Origin: Bacillota bacterium
GTDB lineage: Bacteria; Bacillota; Clostridia; Acetivibrionales; DTU013
NCBI GenBank assembly: GCA_023412665.1
Contig: JAEZCA010000023.1
Coordinates: forward strand, 25,940 to 89,939
DNA: 64,000 nucleotides
Direction of reading: 5' to 3'
The position numbers and the translations under genes are program-made. The notes beneath the pieces are model-generated. The model ran no database searches and was not told the DNA's origin. It worked only from the letters and a program-made list of their open reading frames with translations. Each line of letters begins with the position of its first letter. The first letter of the stretch is position 1. This document shows positions 52,937 through 61,221 of this stretch, one piece after another.

Positions 52937-53887
52937 TTATTCCAGTCCTGTAGATTCATCAATACCCAGCATGATATTCATACACTGGACAGCGGCGCCC
53001 GATGCTCCCTTGCCAAGGTTGTCGAGCCTTGCGGTGAGGAGGATATGCTCATCATTGCCTGCAACATATATTTCAAGCATATTTGTGCCATTACAGCCGG
53101 TAGCGCTCAGAAAGCCGTCAATAATGCCTCCTTCCGAGCCGTATGGATAAACCTTGATATAATGCTGGTCCTTATAATATGAAGAAAAAAACTCGGAGAC
53201 GGCCTCAGCGCTTTTCATTTTCCTCAGCAGTCCTGCATAAAGAGGGACTGCAACCGTCATGCCCTTGTAGTAGGGTCCGATGATTGGTGTGAAAAGTGGC
53301 GGCTGGCTGAGACCTGAGATTTTCTGCATCTCCGGTATGTGCTTATGCTTTAGTGAAAGTGCATAAAATCTCGGACTTTTTATGGATTCGTCAGCCGGGT
53401 CGGCGGATGCATATTCTGCTATGCGCTTTTTTCCGCCGCCGCTATAGCCTGATACTGCATGACATGTTACAGGATAATCAGAAGGAACGACCTGCTCCCT
53501 TACCAGAGGGTATAGCAGAGCGTTGAAGCCTGTTGCATAGCAGCCCGGTACAGATACTCTGGAGGCTTCCTTTATTTTTTCGCGGTGCCCACTGCTCAGT
53601 TCGGGAAAACCGTATGCCCATGCTTCATTTGTGCGGTGAGCAGTGCTTGCGTCAATGATCCTGGCTTTGCTGCCTTCGGCAAGAGCAGCCGATTCCTTTG
53701 CAGCATCGTCAGGCAGGCATAGGAAAACTATATCAGCCTCGCCTATTAATTTTTTTCTTTCTATTTTATCTTTCCTTTTTTCTGGATCGATTTTCAACAG
53801 CTCTATATCCTCACGACGTGCCAGACGTTCATCTATCTGCAGGCCGGTGGTTCCTTCCTGACCGTCCACGAATACTTTATATGACAT
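52937..53887 (-). CDS. argC: N-acetyl-gamma-glutamyl-phosphate reductase, type 2 (short form)
   Basis: 316 residues, shorter than the usual 340-350-residue ArgC. The sequence matches the less common short form known from alphaproteobacteria and some Clostridia: VFVDGQEGTTGLQIDERLA (NADP loop), IDASTAHR, WAYGFPEL and the catalytic cysteine in VPGCYATGFNALLYPLV. It reduces N-acetylglutamyl phosphate to the semialdehyde. The start at 53887 follows AAAGGGGA. It is the first gene of argC-argB-PilZ, under two or three ArgR boxes. The type may reflect transfer between distant lineages (inference). Confidence 0.94.
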   Translation of the reverse strand: MSYKVFVDGQEGTTGLQIDERLARREDIELLKIDPEKRKDKIERKKLIGEADIVFLCLPDDAAKESAALAEGSKARIIDASTAHRTNEAWAYGFPELSSGHREKIKEASRVSVPGCYATGFNALLYPLVREQVVPSDYPVTCHAVSGYSGGGKKRIAEYASADPADESIKSPRFYALSLKHKHIPEMQKISGLSQPPLFTPIIGPYYKGMTVAVPLYAGLLRKMKSAEAVSEFFSSYYKDQHYIKVYPYGSEGGIIDGFLSATGCNGTNMLEIYVAGNDEHILLTARLDNLGKGASGAAVQCMNIMLGIDESTGLE

Positions 53888-53981
53888 AAAGATTCCCCTT
53901 TCTTCTTTTTTCAACTGCGATGTAAAAGTGCTATGATTTAGAGCATCTATTGTCTTTATATAATAATATCATGAATATATG

Positions 53982-54041
53982 CTCATAATTATACATCTTA
54001 ATGTATAAAAATGCAATAATTTTACTATGAATCATTATGCA
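53982..54041 (-). promoter_or_regulatory. argC promoter with ArgR boxes
   Basis: On the minus strand, TTGCAT (54011-54016), 17-base spacer, TATAAT (53988-53993). ARG boxes are at 54002-54015 (TGTATAAAAATGCA, exact), 53982-53995 (weaker) and a third, TGAATCATTATGCA, at 54028-54041. The first two match the argD boxes almost base for base. Confidence 0.85.
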
Positions 54042-54086
54042 AAGTTACTAAATACCGTTTTTTAAATTTGTTGAATTGTATACTAG

Positions 54087-54115
54087 TTGAAAAAAATGAG
54101 GCATGGTATTATTAA
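54087..54115 (+). promoter_or_regulatory. Promoter of the MsmX-like ATPase gene
   Basis: TTGAAA (54087-54092), 17-base spacer, TATTAA (54110-54115); 40 bases before the ATG at 54156. It is divergent from the argC promoter. Confidence 0.55.
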
Positions 54116-54155
54116 TTAAAGTATCTAAAACCGTATATATATATGGAGGTAAAAA

Positions 54156-55268
54156 ATGGCAAGCGTAAAATTAAAAAATGTGTACAAGAGGTATGATGGC
54201 GGTGTTACAGCGGTAAGCGATTTCAATCTGGACATTGAAGACAAGGAATTCATAATCCTCGTCGGACCTTCCGGCTGCGGTAAGACAACAACCCTCAGAA
54301 TGGTCGCCGGTCTCGAAGAAATCTCCGAGGGAGAAGTCTACATTGGCGACAGACTTGTCAATGACGTACAGCCAAAAGACAGAGACATAGCGATGGTTTT
54401 CCAGAACTACGCATTGTATCCGCATATGACCGTTTTCGACAATATGGCATTCGGTCTTAAACTCAGAAAGACTCCTAAAGAAGATATAAAGAAGAGAGTA
54501 CATGAAGCAGCAAAGATCCTCGAGATCGAACACCTGCTCGACAGAAAGCCGAAGGCTCTGTCGGGCGGACAGAGGCAGAGGGTTGCCCTCGGCCGTGCCA
54601 TAGTCCGTGACCCTAAGGTATTCCTTATGGACGAACCTCTCTCGAACCTCGATGCAAAGCTGAGAGTACAGATGAGACTTGAAATCACCAAGCTCCATCA
54701 GAAACTGAATACTACATTCATTTACGTTACACATGACCAGACCGAAGCTATGACGATGGGTACCAGGATCGTTGTTATGAAGGACGGCTTCGTACAGCAG
54801 GTCGACACTCCGACCTCACTCTATGACAGACCGGTCAATATGTTCGTTGCAGGCTTCATCGGCAGCCCGCAGATGAACTTCATAAATGTTACCATCGACA
54901 AGCGCGGAGACGCCATATACCTCAAATTCGGCCAGCATGAGATCAAGCTGCCCGAAGGCAAGGCAAAGAAGCTCGAAGGCACTGACTATATCGGCAGAGA
55001 AGTCGTTATGGGCATCAGGCCTGAAAGCATGCATGATGAGGAAGCATTCCTCGAATCAATGCCTGACAGCATCGTAAACGCTGATGTGGAAGTCGTTGAA
55101 ATGCTCGGTTCCGAGACGCTGCTGCACATGTTCATCGAAGGCATAAGCTGCACCGCCAGGGTTAACCCGAGAACAAAGACAAGATCCGGCGATACGATCA
55201 AGATCGCTATCGACACCAACAGAGTCCACCTGTTCGACAAGGATACTGAAAAGACGATAGTGAACTGA
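54156..55268 (+). CDS. MsmX/UgpC-type multi-sugar ABC importer ATPase
   Basis: 370 residues. ABC cassette with Walker A GPSGCGKT (37-44), signature LSGGQ (135-139), Walker B VFLMDEP (155-161) and the D-loop region SNLDAKLR. The C-terminal TOBE/regulatory part (about 240-365) is that of MalK/UgpC/MsmX. It is a single gene with its own promoter and terminator and no permease or binding protein nearby, the mark of an ATPase shared by several CUT1 sugar importers, such as the ATPase-less system at 3-2879 (inference). Very high use of GAC, CTC and AAG codons suggests strong expression. Confidence 0.93.
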   Translation: MASVKLKNVYKRYDGGVTAVSDFNLDIEDKEFIILVGPSGCGKTTTLRMVAGLEEISEGEVYIGDRLVNDVQPKDRDIAMVFQNYALYPHMTVFDNMAFGLKLRKTPKEDIKKRVHEAAKILEIEHLLDRKPKALSGGQRQRVALGRAIVRDPKVFLMDEPLSNLDAKLRVQMRLEITKLHQKLNTTFIYVTHDQTEAMTMGTRIVVMKDGFVQQVDTPTSLYDRPVNMFVAGFIGSPQMNFINVTIDKRGDAIYLKFGQHEIKLPEGKAKKLEGTDYIGREVVMGIRPESMHDEEAFLESMPDSIVNADVEVVEMLGSETLLHMFIEGISCTARVNPRTKTRSGDTIKIAIDTNRVHLFDKDTEKTIVN

Positions 55269-55306
55269 TAAACAAGCTGAAACGGTTTAAAATCAATATC
55301 AAATCA

Positions 55307-55341
55307 AAAACAGTGCTGGCAATTGGCAGCACTGTTTTTTG
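55307..55341 (+). terminator. Terminator of the MsmX-like gene
   Basis: A 12-bp stem, AAAACAGTGCTG (55307-55318) with CAGCACTGTTTT (55327-55338), followed by more T. Confidence 0.88.
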
Positions 55342-55442
55342 TTATTCCATATATATATTCAATATAGTATAATAAATTCTGACGATATTTTATCGATTGT
55401 TTTTTGCTTGCCAGTAAATAAATGACGGCAGGGGGAATAAAA

Positions 55443-56534
55443 TTGAGACTTTTTCAGAATTTGATCAACCAGATACGCGATTATATGAATGGAAGCTTCG
55501 GTATAATGGATGAAACCGGTCTTATTTTAGGATGTACGGAGGAGAACCTATCAGGGACCATGCACCCTTCCATCACCGAGGTCATAAATGACGAAAGCTT
55601 GTTTACCGAAGCCGGCGGATGGGTGTTCCAGAAGGTATACATCAAGAACAGGCTGGAATTCGTGGTCTTTACCGTAATGGAGGGTGAGCACAGCAAAAAG
55701 CTTTTGTCCATGCTTGCGGTAAATGTAGCTAATATAAAAAACTATTACGAGGAAAAATTCGACAGAGGAAACTTCTTTAAGAACATCATAACCGACAATA
55801 TACTGCCGGGAGATATCCAGATCAAAGCAAAAGAGCTTCACATACCATTTTCCACATACCGTTCGGTATTCCTGATAAAAACAGAGAGAGTAAAGGATAT
55901 CCAGCCTCATGAGGTCATATTGGGACTTTTCCCAAAGAAGGTAAAGGACTATGTGATAGCTCTTGATGATGAGACCTTAGTGCTTATAAAGGAACTGAAG
56001 GATAAAAACGATGCAAAGGAGATAGATAGAACCGCAAAAGCAATAATAGATACTTTGAATACGGAGCTCATGGTAAAGGCACAGATAGGAATAGGGTCCA
56101 TCGTTGATAGTGTATGGGATATAGGACGTTCTTACAAGGAAGCGCAGACGGCGCTGCAGATAGGAAGCATATTCGAAAGCGACAAGGCGATCATAAACTA
56201 TGACAATCTGGGGATAGGAAGGCTGATATTCCAGCTTCCTACTACAATGTGCAGGCTTTTTATGAAGGAGGTATTCAAAAAAGGCCCCTTTGAAGCACTT
56301 GACCAAGAAACACTGATGACTATCCAGAAGTTTTTTGAAAACAACCTCAATGTCAGTGAAACCTCCAGACAGCTATATGTGCACAGGAACACCCTTGTTT
56401 ACAGACTGGATAAGATACAAAAAATCACCGGCCTGGATCTGAGGAATTTTGATGATGCCATTATATTCAAGGTGTCGCTGCTTGTAAAAAAATATTTGGA
56501 TAAGGCGGAAAAACAACATATAGAGTTCAGGTAA
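55443..56534 (+). CDS. CdaR/PucR-type transcriptional regulator
   Basis: 363 residues from a TTG start after AGGGGGA; an in-frame ATG 21 bases earlier lacks a ribosome site. The C-terminal PucR/CdaR helix-turn-helix is obvious (about 305-345: NLNVSETSRQLYVHRNTLVY, then RLDKIQKITGLD). The central part has the GGDEF-like fold common in the family (IGIGSIVDSVWDIGRSYKEA), and the N-terminal part is a probable sensory domain. It follows the msmX-like gene and may control sugar uptake through it (inference). It is separated from it by a terminator. Confidence 0.85.
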   Translation: MRLFQNLINQIRDYMNGSFGIMDETGLILGCTEENLSGTMHPSITEVINDESLFTEAGGWVFQKVYIKNRLEFVVFTVMEGEHSKKLLSMLAVNVANIKNYYEEKFDRGNFFKNIITDNILPGDIQIKAKELHIPFSTYRSVFLIKTERVKDIQPHEVILGLFPKKVKDYVIALDDETLVLIKELKDKNDAKEIDRTAKAIIDTLNTELMVKAQIGIGSIVDSVWDIGRSYKEAQTALQIGSIFESDKAIINYDNLGIGRLIFQLPTTMCRLFMKEVFKKGPFEALDQETLMTIQKFFENNLNVSETSRQLYVHRNTLVYRLDKIQKITGLDLRNFDDAIIFKVSLLVKKYLDKAEKQHIEFR

Positions 56535-56713
56535 CAGTGGTATCAATATATAGTTTATGAGCATAGCAGCTGCTTAATACAATGTCATGCTGAAATTACC
56601 GGAAATAAAAATGTAACACTATTTAGCAGGAATTATAGGGTTTTTTGTAGAAACATGTTACGTTACATAATGTATATTGTCTGCGGACATTTAAATCAAT
56701 GGGGTGTATTCGT

Positions 56714-57421
56714 GTGGTTGAATTAAAAGGCGTATCAAAGACGTATCCCAACGGCACGGTAGCGCTGAGGGACGTCAATCTTAAAATAGAAAAAGGCGAA
56801 TTCGTGTTTCTGGTGGGCCCCAGCGGCTCAGGCAAATCAACACTTGTCAAGCTTCTCCTCAAGGAAGAGAATGTAAGTGAAGGAGAAGTTTATGTAAATG
56901 GATATGATGTGTCGTCCATGACAAGGGGAGAGATACCTTACCTCAGAAGAAGCCTCGGCTTTGTTTTTCAGGATTTTAGGCTGCTGCCGAATAAAACCGT
57001 TTATGAAAATGTGGCTTTTGCCATGATCATTACCGAGGCGCTGCCAAAGGAGATCAGAAGGCAGGTCCCAATGGCTCTGGCTCTCGTAGGTCTGAGCAGG
57101 AAGGCAAACATGTATCCCAACCAGCTCTCAGGCGGAGAGCAGCAGAGAGTCGCGCTGGCCAGGGCTCTGGCGAACAATCCGGCGCTTCTGATCGCAGACG
57201 AGCCGACAGGTAATCTTGATCCCGAGACATCATGGGAAATTATGAAGCTCCTGAGTGAGGTAAATCACAGGGGTACGACAGTCATTGTGGCGACACATGA
57301 GAAATCTATCGTTGATGAGATGAAGAAACGTGTCGTATCTATCAGCAAGGGATTAATAGTCAGGGATCAGGAGAAAGGACAATATAGGGATGAAGATAAG
57401 AACAATCAGGCATATATTTAA
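56714..57421 (+). CDS. ftsE: Cell division ATP-binding protein FtsE
   Basis: 235 residues with a complete ABC cassette: Walker A GPSGSGKS (35-42), Q-loop VFQDFRLLPNKTVYENVAFA, signature LSGGEQQRVALARAL and Walker B LLIADEPTGNLDPE. FtsE with FtsX forms a membrane switch that activates peptidoglycan hydrolases. The GTG start at 56714 follows GGGGTG; the ATG at 56699 overlaps that site. The gene overlaps ftsX by 32 bases. Confidence 0.96.
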   Translation: MVELKGVSKTYPNGTVALRDVNLKIEKGEFVFLVGPSGSGKSTLVKLLLKEENVSEGEVYVNGYDVSSMTRGEIPYLRRSLGFVFQDFRLLPNKTVYENVAFAMIITEALPKEIRRQVPMALALVGLSRKANMYPNQLSGGEQQRVALARALANNPALLIADEPTGNLDPETSWEIMKLLSEVNHRGTTVIVATHEKSIVDEMKKRVVSISKGLIVRDQEKGQYRDEDKNNQAYI

Positions 57422-58289
57422 AGAGGGTTTTGTAAACTCATACAGAAACAAGCTGATGTCACTGGCATCTGTCGCAATAGTGGTTGCTTCACTCATAGTA
57501 TTCGGCATTTTTCTGCTTCTTGTGTTAAACCTGGAAACAAATATCGATATGTGGAAGGAGCAGCCGCAGCTTGAGGCATTTTGCTACGAAGAGCTGGACA
57601 ATACACAGATACAACGAGTAGAGGATGCAATAAAAAAGGACGACAGGATACTGCATTATGAAAAGGTTAGCAAGGAGCAAGCCTTTGCCAAGATGAGGGA
57701 TAAGCTTGGTAAGAACTCGGCCATATTGGATGGGTATGGAGCTGAGATATTTCCGGTTTCATTCATAATAAAGCTCAAGGATGTGGCATACAGCGATGAG
57801 GTCGTCAAGGCGCTGGAAAATGTCAGCGGTGTTGAAAAGGTAAGCTACTCCCAGGATACGATCGAGGTCATTACACGGGTCTCACATTGGTTCAAGCTGG
57901 GCAGCAGCGTTACGATAGTAATATTTTTAGTGGTTTCGATATTTATTATTTCTAATACCATAAAGCTAACTGTATTCGCCAGGCGCAAGGAAATCAACAT
58001 AATGAAATACATTGGTGCCACAGATTGGTTTATACGCTGGCCTTTTGTCGTAGAAGGTGTTATAATAAGTATTGTTGGGGCAATTTTGGCATTTGTGATA
58101 TCAGCCTACGGCTACAGCATACTGCAGGATAAATTCGCCCAGGACCTGTTTCTGGCTGAATCACAGTTGCTGAGCATGGTGGAGATACAGGATGTCTGGA
58201 CACAACTGGCTTCATCGTATGTGGTAATAGGTACGGCAGTTGGGGCATCCGGCAGCTTTATATCTCTGCGAAGGCATCTGAAGGTGTAG
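57390..58289 (+). CDS. ftsX: Cell division protein FtsX
   Basis: 299 residues: one N-terminal helix (about 22-45), an external domain (about 47-165), and three C-terminal helices, the four-helix FtsX pattern. FVNSYRNKLMSLASVAIVVA near the start and IKLTVFARRKEINIMKYIGA before the third helix are family motifs. It is translated from inside ftsE. The external domain should bind a wall hydrolase; the M23 peptidase encoded next is the obvious partner. Confidence 0.96.
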   Translation: MKIRTIRHIFKEGFVNSYRNKLMSLASVAIVVASLIVFGIFLLLVLNLETNIDMWKEQPQLEAFCYEELDNTQIQRVEDAIKKDDRILHYEKVSKEQAFAKMRDKLGKNSAILDGYGAEIFPVSFIIKLKDVAYSDEVVKALENVSGVEKVSYSQDTIEVITRVSHWFKLGSSVTIVIFLVVSIFIISNTIKLTVFARRKEINIMKYIGATDWFIRWPFVVEGVIISIVGAILAFVISAYGYSILQDKFAQDLFLAESQLLSMVEIQDVWTQLASSYVVIGTAVGASGSFISLRRHLKV

Positions 58290-58317
58290 CAGGGAGAAGG
58301 CTTTGAATAAAAAGTAA

Positions 58318-58368
58318 GGGGACACTCCTTTACAGGAGGAAGGGCTTCGAGGGCTAAGGAATGTCCCC
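58318..58368. repeat. GGGGACAC inverted repeat, copy 2
   Basis: GGGGACACTCCTT (58318-58330) pairs with AAGGAATGTCCCC (58356-58368) with one G-T pair. It lies in the gap between ftsX and the M23 gene and has no T-run, so transcription may continue. Related to 27902-27978. Confidence 0.6.
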
Positions 58369-58395
58369 AATAATATATATTTGGAGGTTGGATTT

Positions 58396-59529
58396 GTGAG
58401 GAAGAGATTTACTATCGCGATACTTCTTGTCGCAATTTTAGTTTCTTCTACAATACCGGTCATGGCGGATGAACTGACAAGCGCAAAGAGTCAGAAGGCA
58501 TCCACTGATAATCGTATTACCGAGCTAAAGAAGAAACAACAGGCTGAACTGGATGAAAAGGCCAAGCTCGAACGGGAGAAAGCCGCAATTTCAAAACAGC
58601 AGGCGGAAGAGACAAATGCTTATGAGGAACTCCTGAAGCAGATAAGCGAGGCTGAGGAGCATCTCAGGCAGACTGAAATCGCACTGGCGGAAGCTATAGC
58701 AAATTACAACAAGCAGGATGAGCTGGTAAGGACACGGCTCCAGGTAATGTACCAGAGCTCAAGCACAACGATGTTGGATACACTGCTAGAGTCCAAAAGC
58801 GTTGTCGAGTTTTATGAGCGTCTCCATTACATGTCTGTAATATCTGAGAACGACAATGACATGATATTGAAGCTTGAGGAAGCCAGACAGGATGTAGAAG
58901 TGAAGAAGCAGCTCCAGCAGCAGGCCAAGGAATTCCTTGAGGAAAAGGCAAGCGAGAAGGAGGAGCGAATTCAGCAGCTCAAATCCGACAGGTCGGCTGT
59001 CGAAGGTGAAATATCCAGAAGCAAGACCGAGATAGCAAAGCTTGAAAAGGAAATCGACAAGATGCTCGAGGAGTCAAAGAGACTCAACAGCGTCATCAAG
59101 AACCTGTCGACAAAGAAGAAATATGCCGGAGGCTCAATGACCTGGCCTTGCCCAAGTTCACAGGTCATTACATCTTCTTTCGGCAATAGAAAGCATCCCA
59201 TACTTAGAAAATACAAGCTGCATACAGGTGTCGATATAGGCGCAGATAAAGGTGCATCGATAGTGGCCGCAAACAAAGGAACTGTAATAATGGCCCACTA
59301 TGACAAGAGCGGTTACGGAAATATGGTCGTAGTAGACCATGGCGGCGGTATCACTACTTTATATGCCCATGCCAGCAAGATACTGGTAAAGGTCGGACAG
59401 GAAGTTAAAGCAGGCGAGGTAATAGCCAAAGTAGGCAGCACAGGGTTGTCCACAGGAAACCACCTTCATTTTGAGGTAAGGGTCAACGGTGAGCCAAAGG
59501 ATCCGATGAAGGGTTATATAAGCAAGTAA
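58396..59529 (+). CDS. Secreted coiled-coil M23 peptidase (EnvC/PcsB-like)
   Basis: 377 residues. Signal peptide 1-23; a long two-part coiled coil (about 27-235), the region that contacts FtsX in EnvC/PcsB/CwlO-type proteins; and a C-terminal M23 metallopeptidase domain (about 265-375). The zinc ligands are intact: His and Asp in HTGVDIG, and HLHFEV near the end. It cuts peptidoglycan cross-bridges during growth or division under FtsEX control. The GTG start at 58396 follows GGAGGTTGG. It is followed by a terminator and then ctpB. Confidence 0.94.
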   Translation: MRKRFTIAILLVAILVSSTIPVMADELTSAKSQKASTDNRITELKKKQQAELDEKAKLEREKAAISKQQAEETNAYEELLKQISEAEEHLRQTEIALAEAIANYNKQDELVRTRLQVMYQSSSTTMLDTLLESKSVVEFYERLHYMSVISENDNDMILKLEEARQDVEVKKQLQQQAKEFLEEKASEKEERIQQLKSDRSAVEGEISRSKTEIAKLEKEIDKMLEESKRLNSVIKNLSTKKKYAGGSMTWPCPSSQVITSSFGNRKHPILRKYKLHTGVDIGADKGASIVAANKGTVIMAHYDKSGYGNMVVVDHGGGITTLYAHASKILVKVGQEVKAGEVIAKVGSTGLSTGNHLHFEVRVNGEPKDPMKGYISK

Positions 59530-59580
59530 TCGGACCGGTGCAACATTTTCATAACATCTGAAGTCTATCGGAAGCAATGG

Positions 59581-59610
59581 ACCCGGTCAAAAAACCGGGT
59601 TTATTTATTT
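59581..59610 (+). terminator. Terminator of the ftsEX-M23 unit
   Basis: ACCCGG (59581-59586) pairs with CCGGGT (59595-59600) around an A-rich loop, then TTATTTATTT. Confidence 0.75.
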
Positions 59611-59721
59611 GGCAGGCAGCATAAGATATATTGATCGGCTTAAGAATGCATTTAAAAGTATAGATTGTTCCATATCCATATAGAGGATGCGTTATTAATA
59701 TTGACTTGAGGAGCGTGCAGG

Positions 59722-60945
59722 ATGGGTAGAAAATTCTCAGTACGTCAGGTCGTTGCGATAGTTGCTGCGGCAGTGGCGGTTTCTGTCTGTGCGACTATAT
59801 TTGTCCTATATTCGGCATATACATCCGTAAACAGGCATGTTATCAGCTTTGATGCGGAAACAGTCGACCTTGATAATGTAGTTAAATTCAATCAGGTGAG
59901 AGATATCTTAAAGAAAGATTTTTACATGAGCGTTGACGAAAACAAACTGATAGAAGGCGCCACAAATGGTCTTGCCGAGGCGCTTGACGACCCCTATACA
60001 GTTTACTTCAACAAGGAGCAGATGCAGGCGTTTCTGGAAAAATCAGAAGGCAGCTACGTCGGAATAGGCGTCACTGTTAATGTCGACGATAAAGGCCTTC
60101 TGACTGTAATCGAGCCTTATGAAGGTTCTCCTGCAAAAGAGGCGGGAATGAAGCAGGGCGACAAAATCGTCAAGGTAGATGACAAGGATGTGACTGCATT
60201 CAGTGACGAGAATATGATCATCAGCATGATAAAGGGAAAGGAAAACACAAAGGTCAATATTACAGTTTACCGGCCCTCTGAGGATCGTTACCTGCAGTTT
60301 GATATTACCAGAAGGAGAATAAAGGCTTCCAACATAAAAAGTGAGATCATTGACGGCAATATCGGCTACATCAAGCTGGTTATGTTTGATAGTGAGATAG
60401 CCAAATACTTCAGAAACGATCTCAACAGCATGATGAATAAGGGCATAGAAGGCCTTATAATCGATCTGAGAGATAACCCGGGAGGATCTTACGAGCAGGT
60501 CGTACAGATAGCTGACAGCCTTCTTCCTGAGGGAGTCATAGTTTATACGGAAGACAGGGAGGGCAAAAAGGAGATCCAGAACTCCAACAGATCCAGTATT
60601 GGTCTGCCGCTGGTGCTTCTGATCAACGGAAACAGCGCAAGCGCCTCCGAAATACTTGCCGGTTCGGTCAAGGACCATGGGATAGGCAAGCTTGTGGGGA
60701 CCAGAACATTTGGGAAGGGACTCGTTCAGGAGCTTAAGCTCCTCAAGGACGGCTCCGGACTCAAGGTGACGATTTCCAGATACTTCACTCCATCAGGAGT
60801 ATGTATACATGGAACAGGCATCAAGCCGGACATAGAAGTGGATGTATTGGATGAGTACAGAAACCACCCCGTTTCGCAGATACCAAGAGACAGGGACATT
60901 CAGCTTGAGTCAGCTATTGAGGCACTGCTTGGGGAAATTAAGTGA
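59722..60945 (+). CDS. ctpB: S41 carboxy-terminal processing protease (CtpA/CtpB)
   Basis: 407 residues. One N-terminal membrane helix (about 11-33), a PDZ domain (about 100-185, with GSYVGIGVTVNV and GSPAKEAGMKQGDKIVKVDD) and an S41 protease domain with DLRDNPGGSYEQVV, the catalytic serine in NGNSASASEILAGS and the lysine in TFGKGLVQ. In Bacillus, CtpB lies next to ftsEX and takes part in sporulation sigma-K checkpoint signalling. A role in processing wall hydrolases is also possible. Start after GAGGAG. Confidence 0.95.
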   Translation: MGRKFSVRQVVAIVAAAVAVSVCATIFVLYSAYTSVNRHVISFDAETVDLDNVVKFNQVRDILKKDFYMSVDENKLIEGATNGLAEALDDPYTVYFNKEQMQAFLEKSEGSYVGIGVTVNVDDKGLLTVIEPYEGSPAKEAGMKQGDKIVKVDDKDVTAFSDENMIISMIKGKENTKVNITVYRPSEDRYLQFDITRRRIKASNIKSEIIDGNIGYIKLVMFDSEIAKYFRNDLNSMMNKGIEGLIIDLRDNPGGSYEQVVQIADSLLPEGVIVYTEDREGKKEIQNSNRSSIGLPLVLLINGNSASASEILAGSVKDHGIGKLVGTRTFGKGLVQELKLLKDGSGLKVTISRYFTPSGVCIHGTGIKPDIEVDVLDEYRNHPVSQIPRDRDIQLESAIEALLGEIK

Positions 60946-60978
60946 GGTTGATGTATAAAAGGTGTATTTTTCCGCAAA

Positions 60979-61016
60979 ATACCTCTCAGAGTGTAAAAAA
61001 CAGGACTGAGAGGTAT
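60979..61016 (+). promoter_or_regulatory. Hairpin covering the ribosome site of the SASP gene
   Basis: A perfect 11-bp stem (60979-60989 with 61006-61016) includes GAGAGG, the ribosome site for the start at 61021. Folding would hide the site. Confidence 0.6.
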
Positions 61017-61020
61017 GAAT

Positions 61021-61194
61021 ATGGAGAAGAAGCAGGATTTACTAAAACTAGAGATTGCCAGAGAGCTGGGGCTTGGCGAAAAGGTTCTGAAGTTCGGTTG
61101 GAAGAGCCTTTCAGCAAAGGAGACAGGAAAAATAGGAGGGCTTGTTTCCAAAAGAAAGAAAGCGATGCAGGAAACAAAGCAGGAACAGATGTAA
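61021..61194 (+). CDS. Small acid-soluble spore protein, alpha/beta type
   Basis: 57 residues, very short and basic. The two family blocks are clear: KLEIARELGLGEKVLKFGW (like the K-x-E-x-A-x-E-x-G motif) and LSAKETGKIGGLVSKR (like the GxxGGxMVKR-type motif). These proteins coat spore DNA and protect it from UV and heat. Shortness and SspF-like spacing suggest the minor SspF-type group. Start chosen at 61021 with GAGAGG 7 bases upstream; an ATG at 61015 is too close to the site. A larger ORF across the same region in another frame is not real. Confidence 0.88.
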   Translation: MEKKQDLLKLEIARELGLGEKVLKFGWKSLSAKETGKIGGLVSKRKKAMQETKQEQM

Positions 61195-61221
61195 GGAATA
61201 TACTTTCACAGAGTAACGGAG

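Noticed and set aside
54074..54084. TATACT at 54079 as an additional promoter of the MsmX-like gene
   Set aside because: No acceptable -35 element 16-18 bases upstream.
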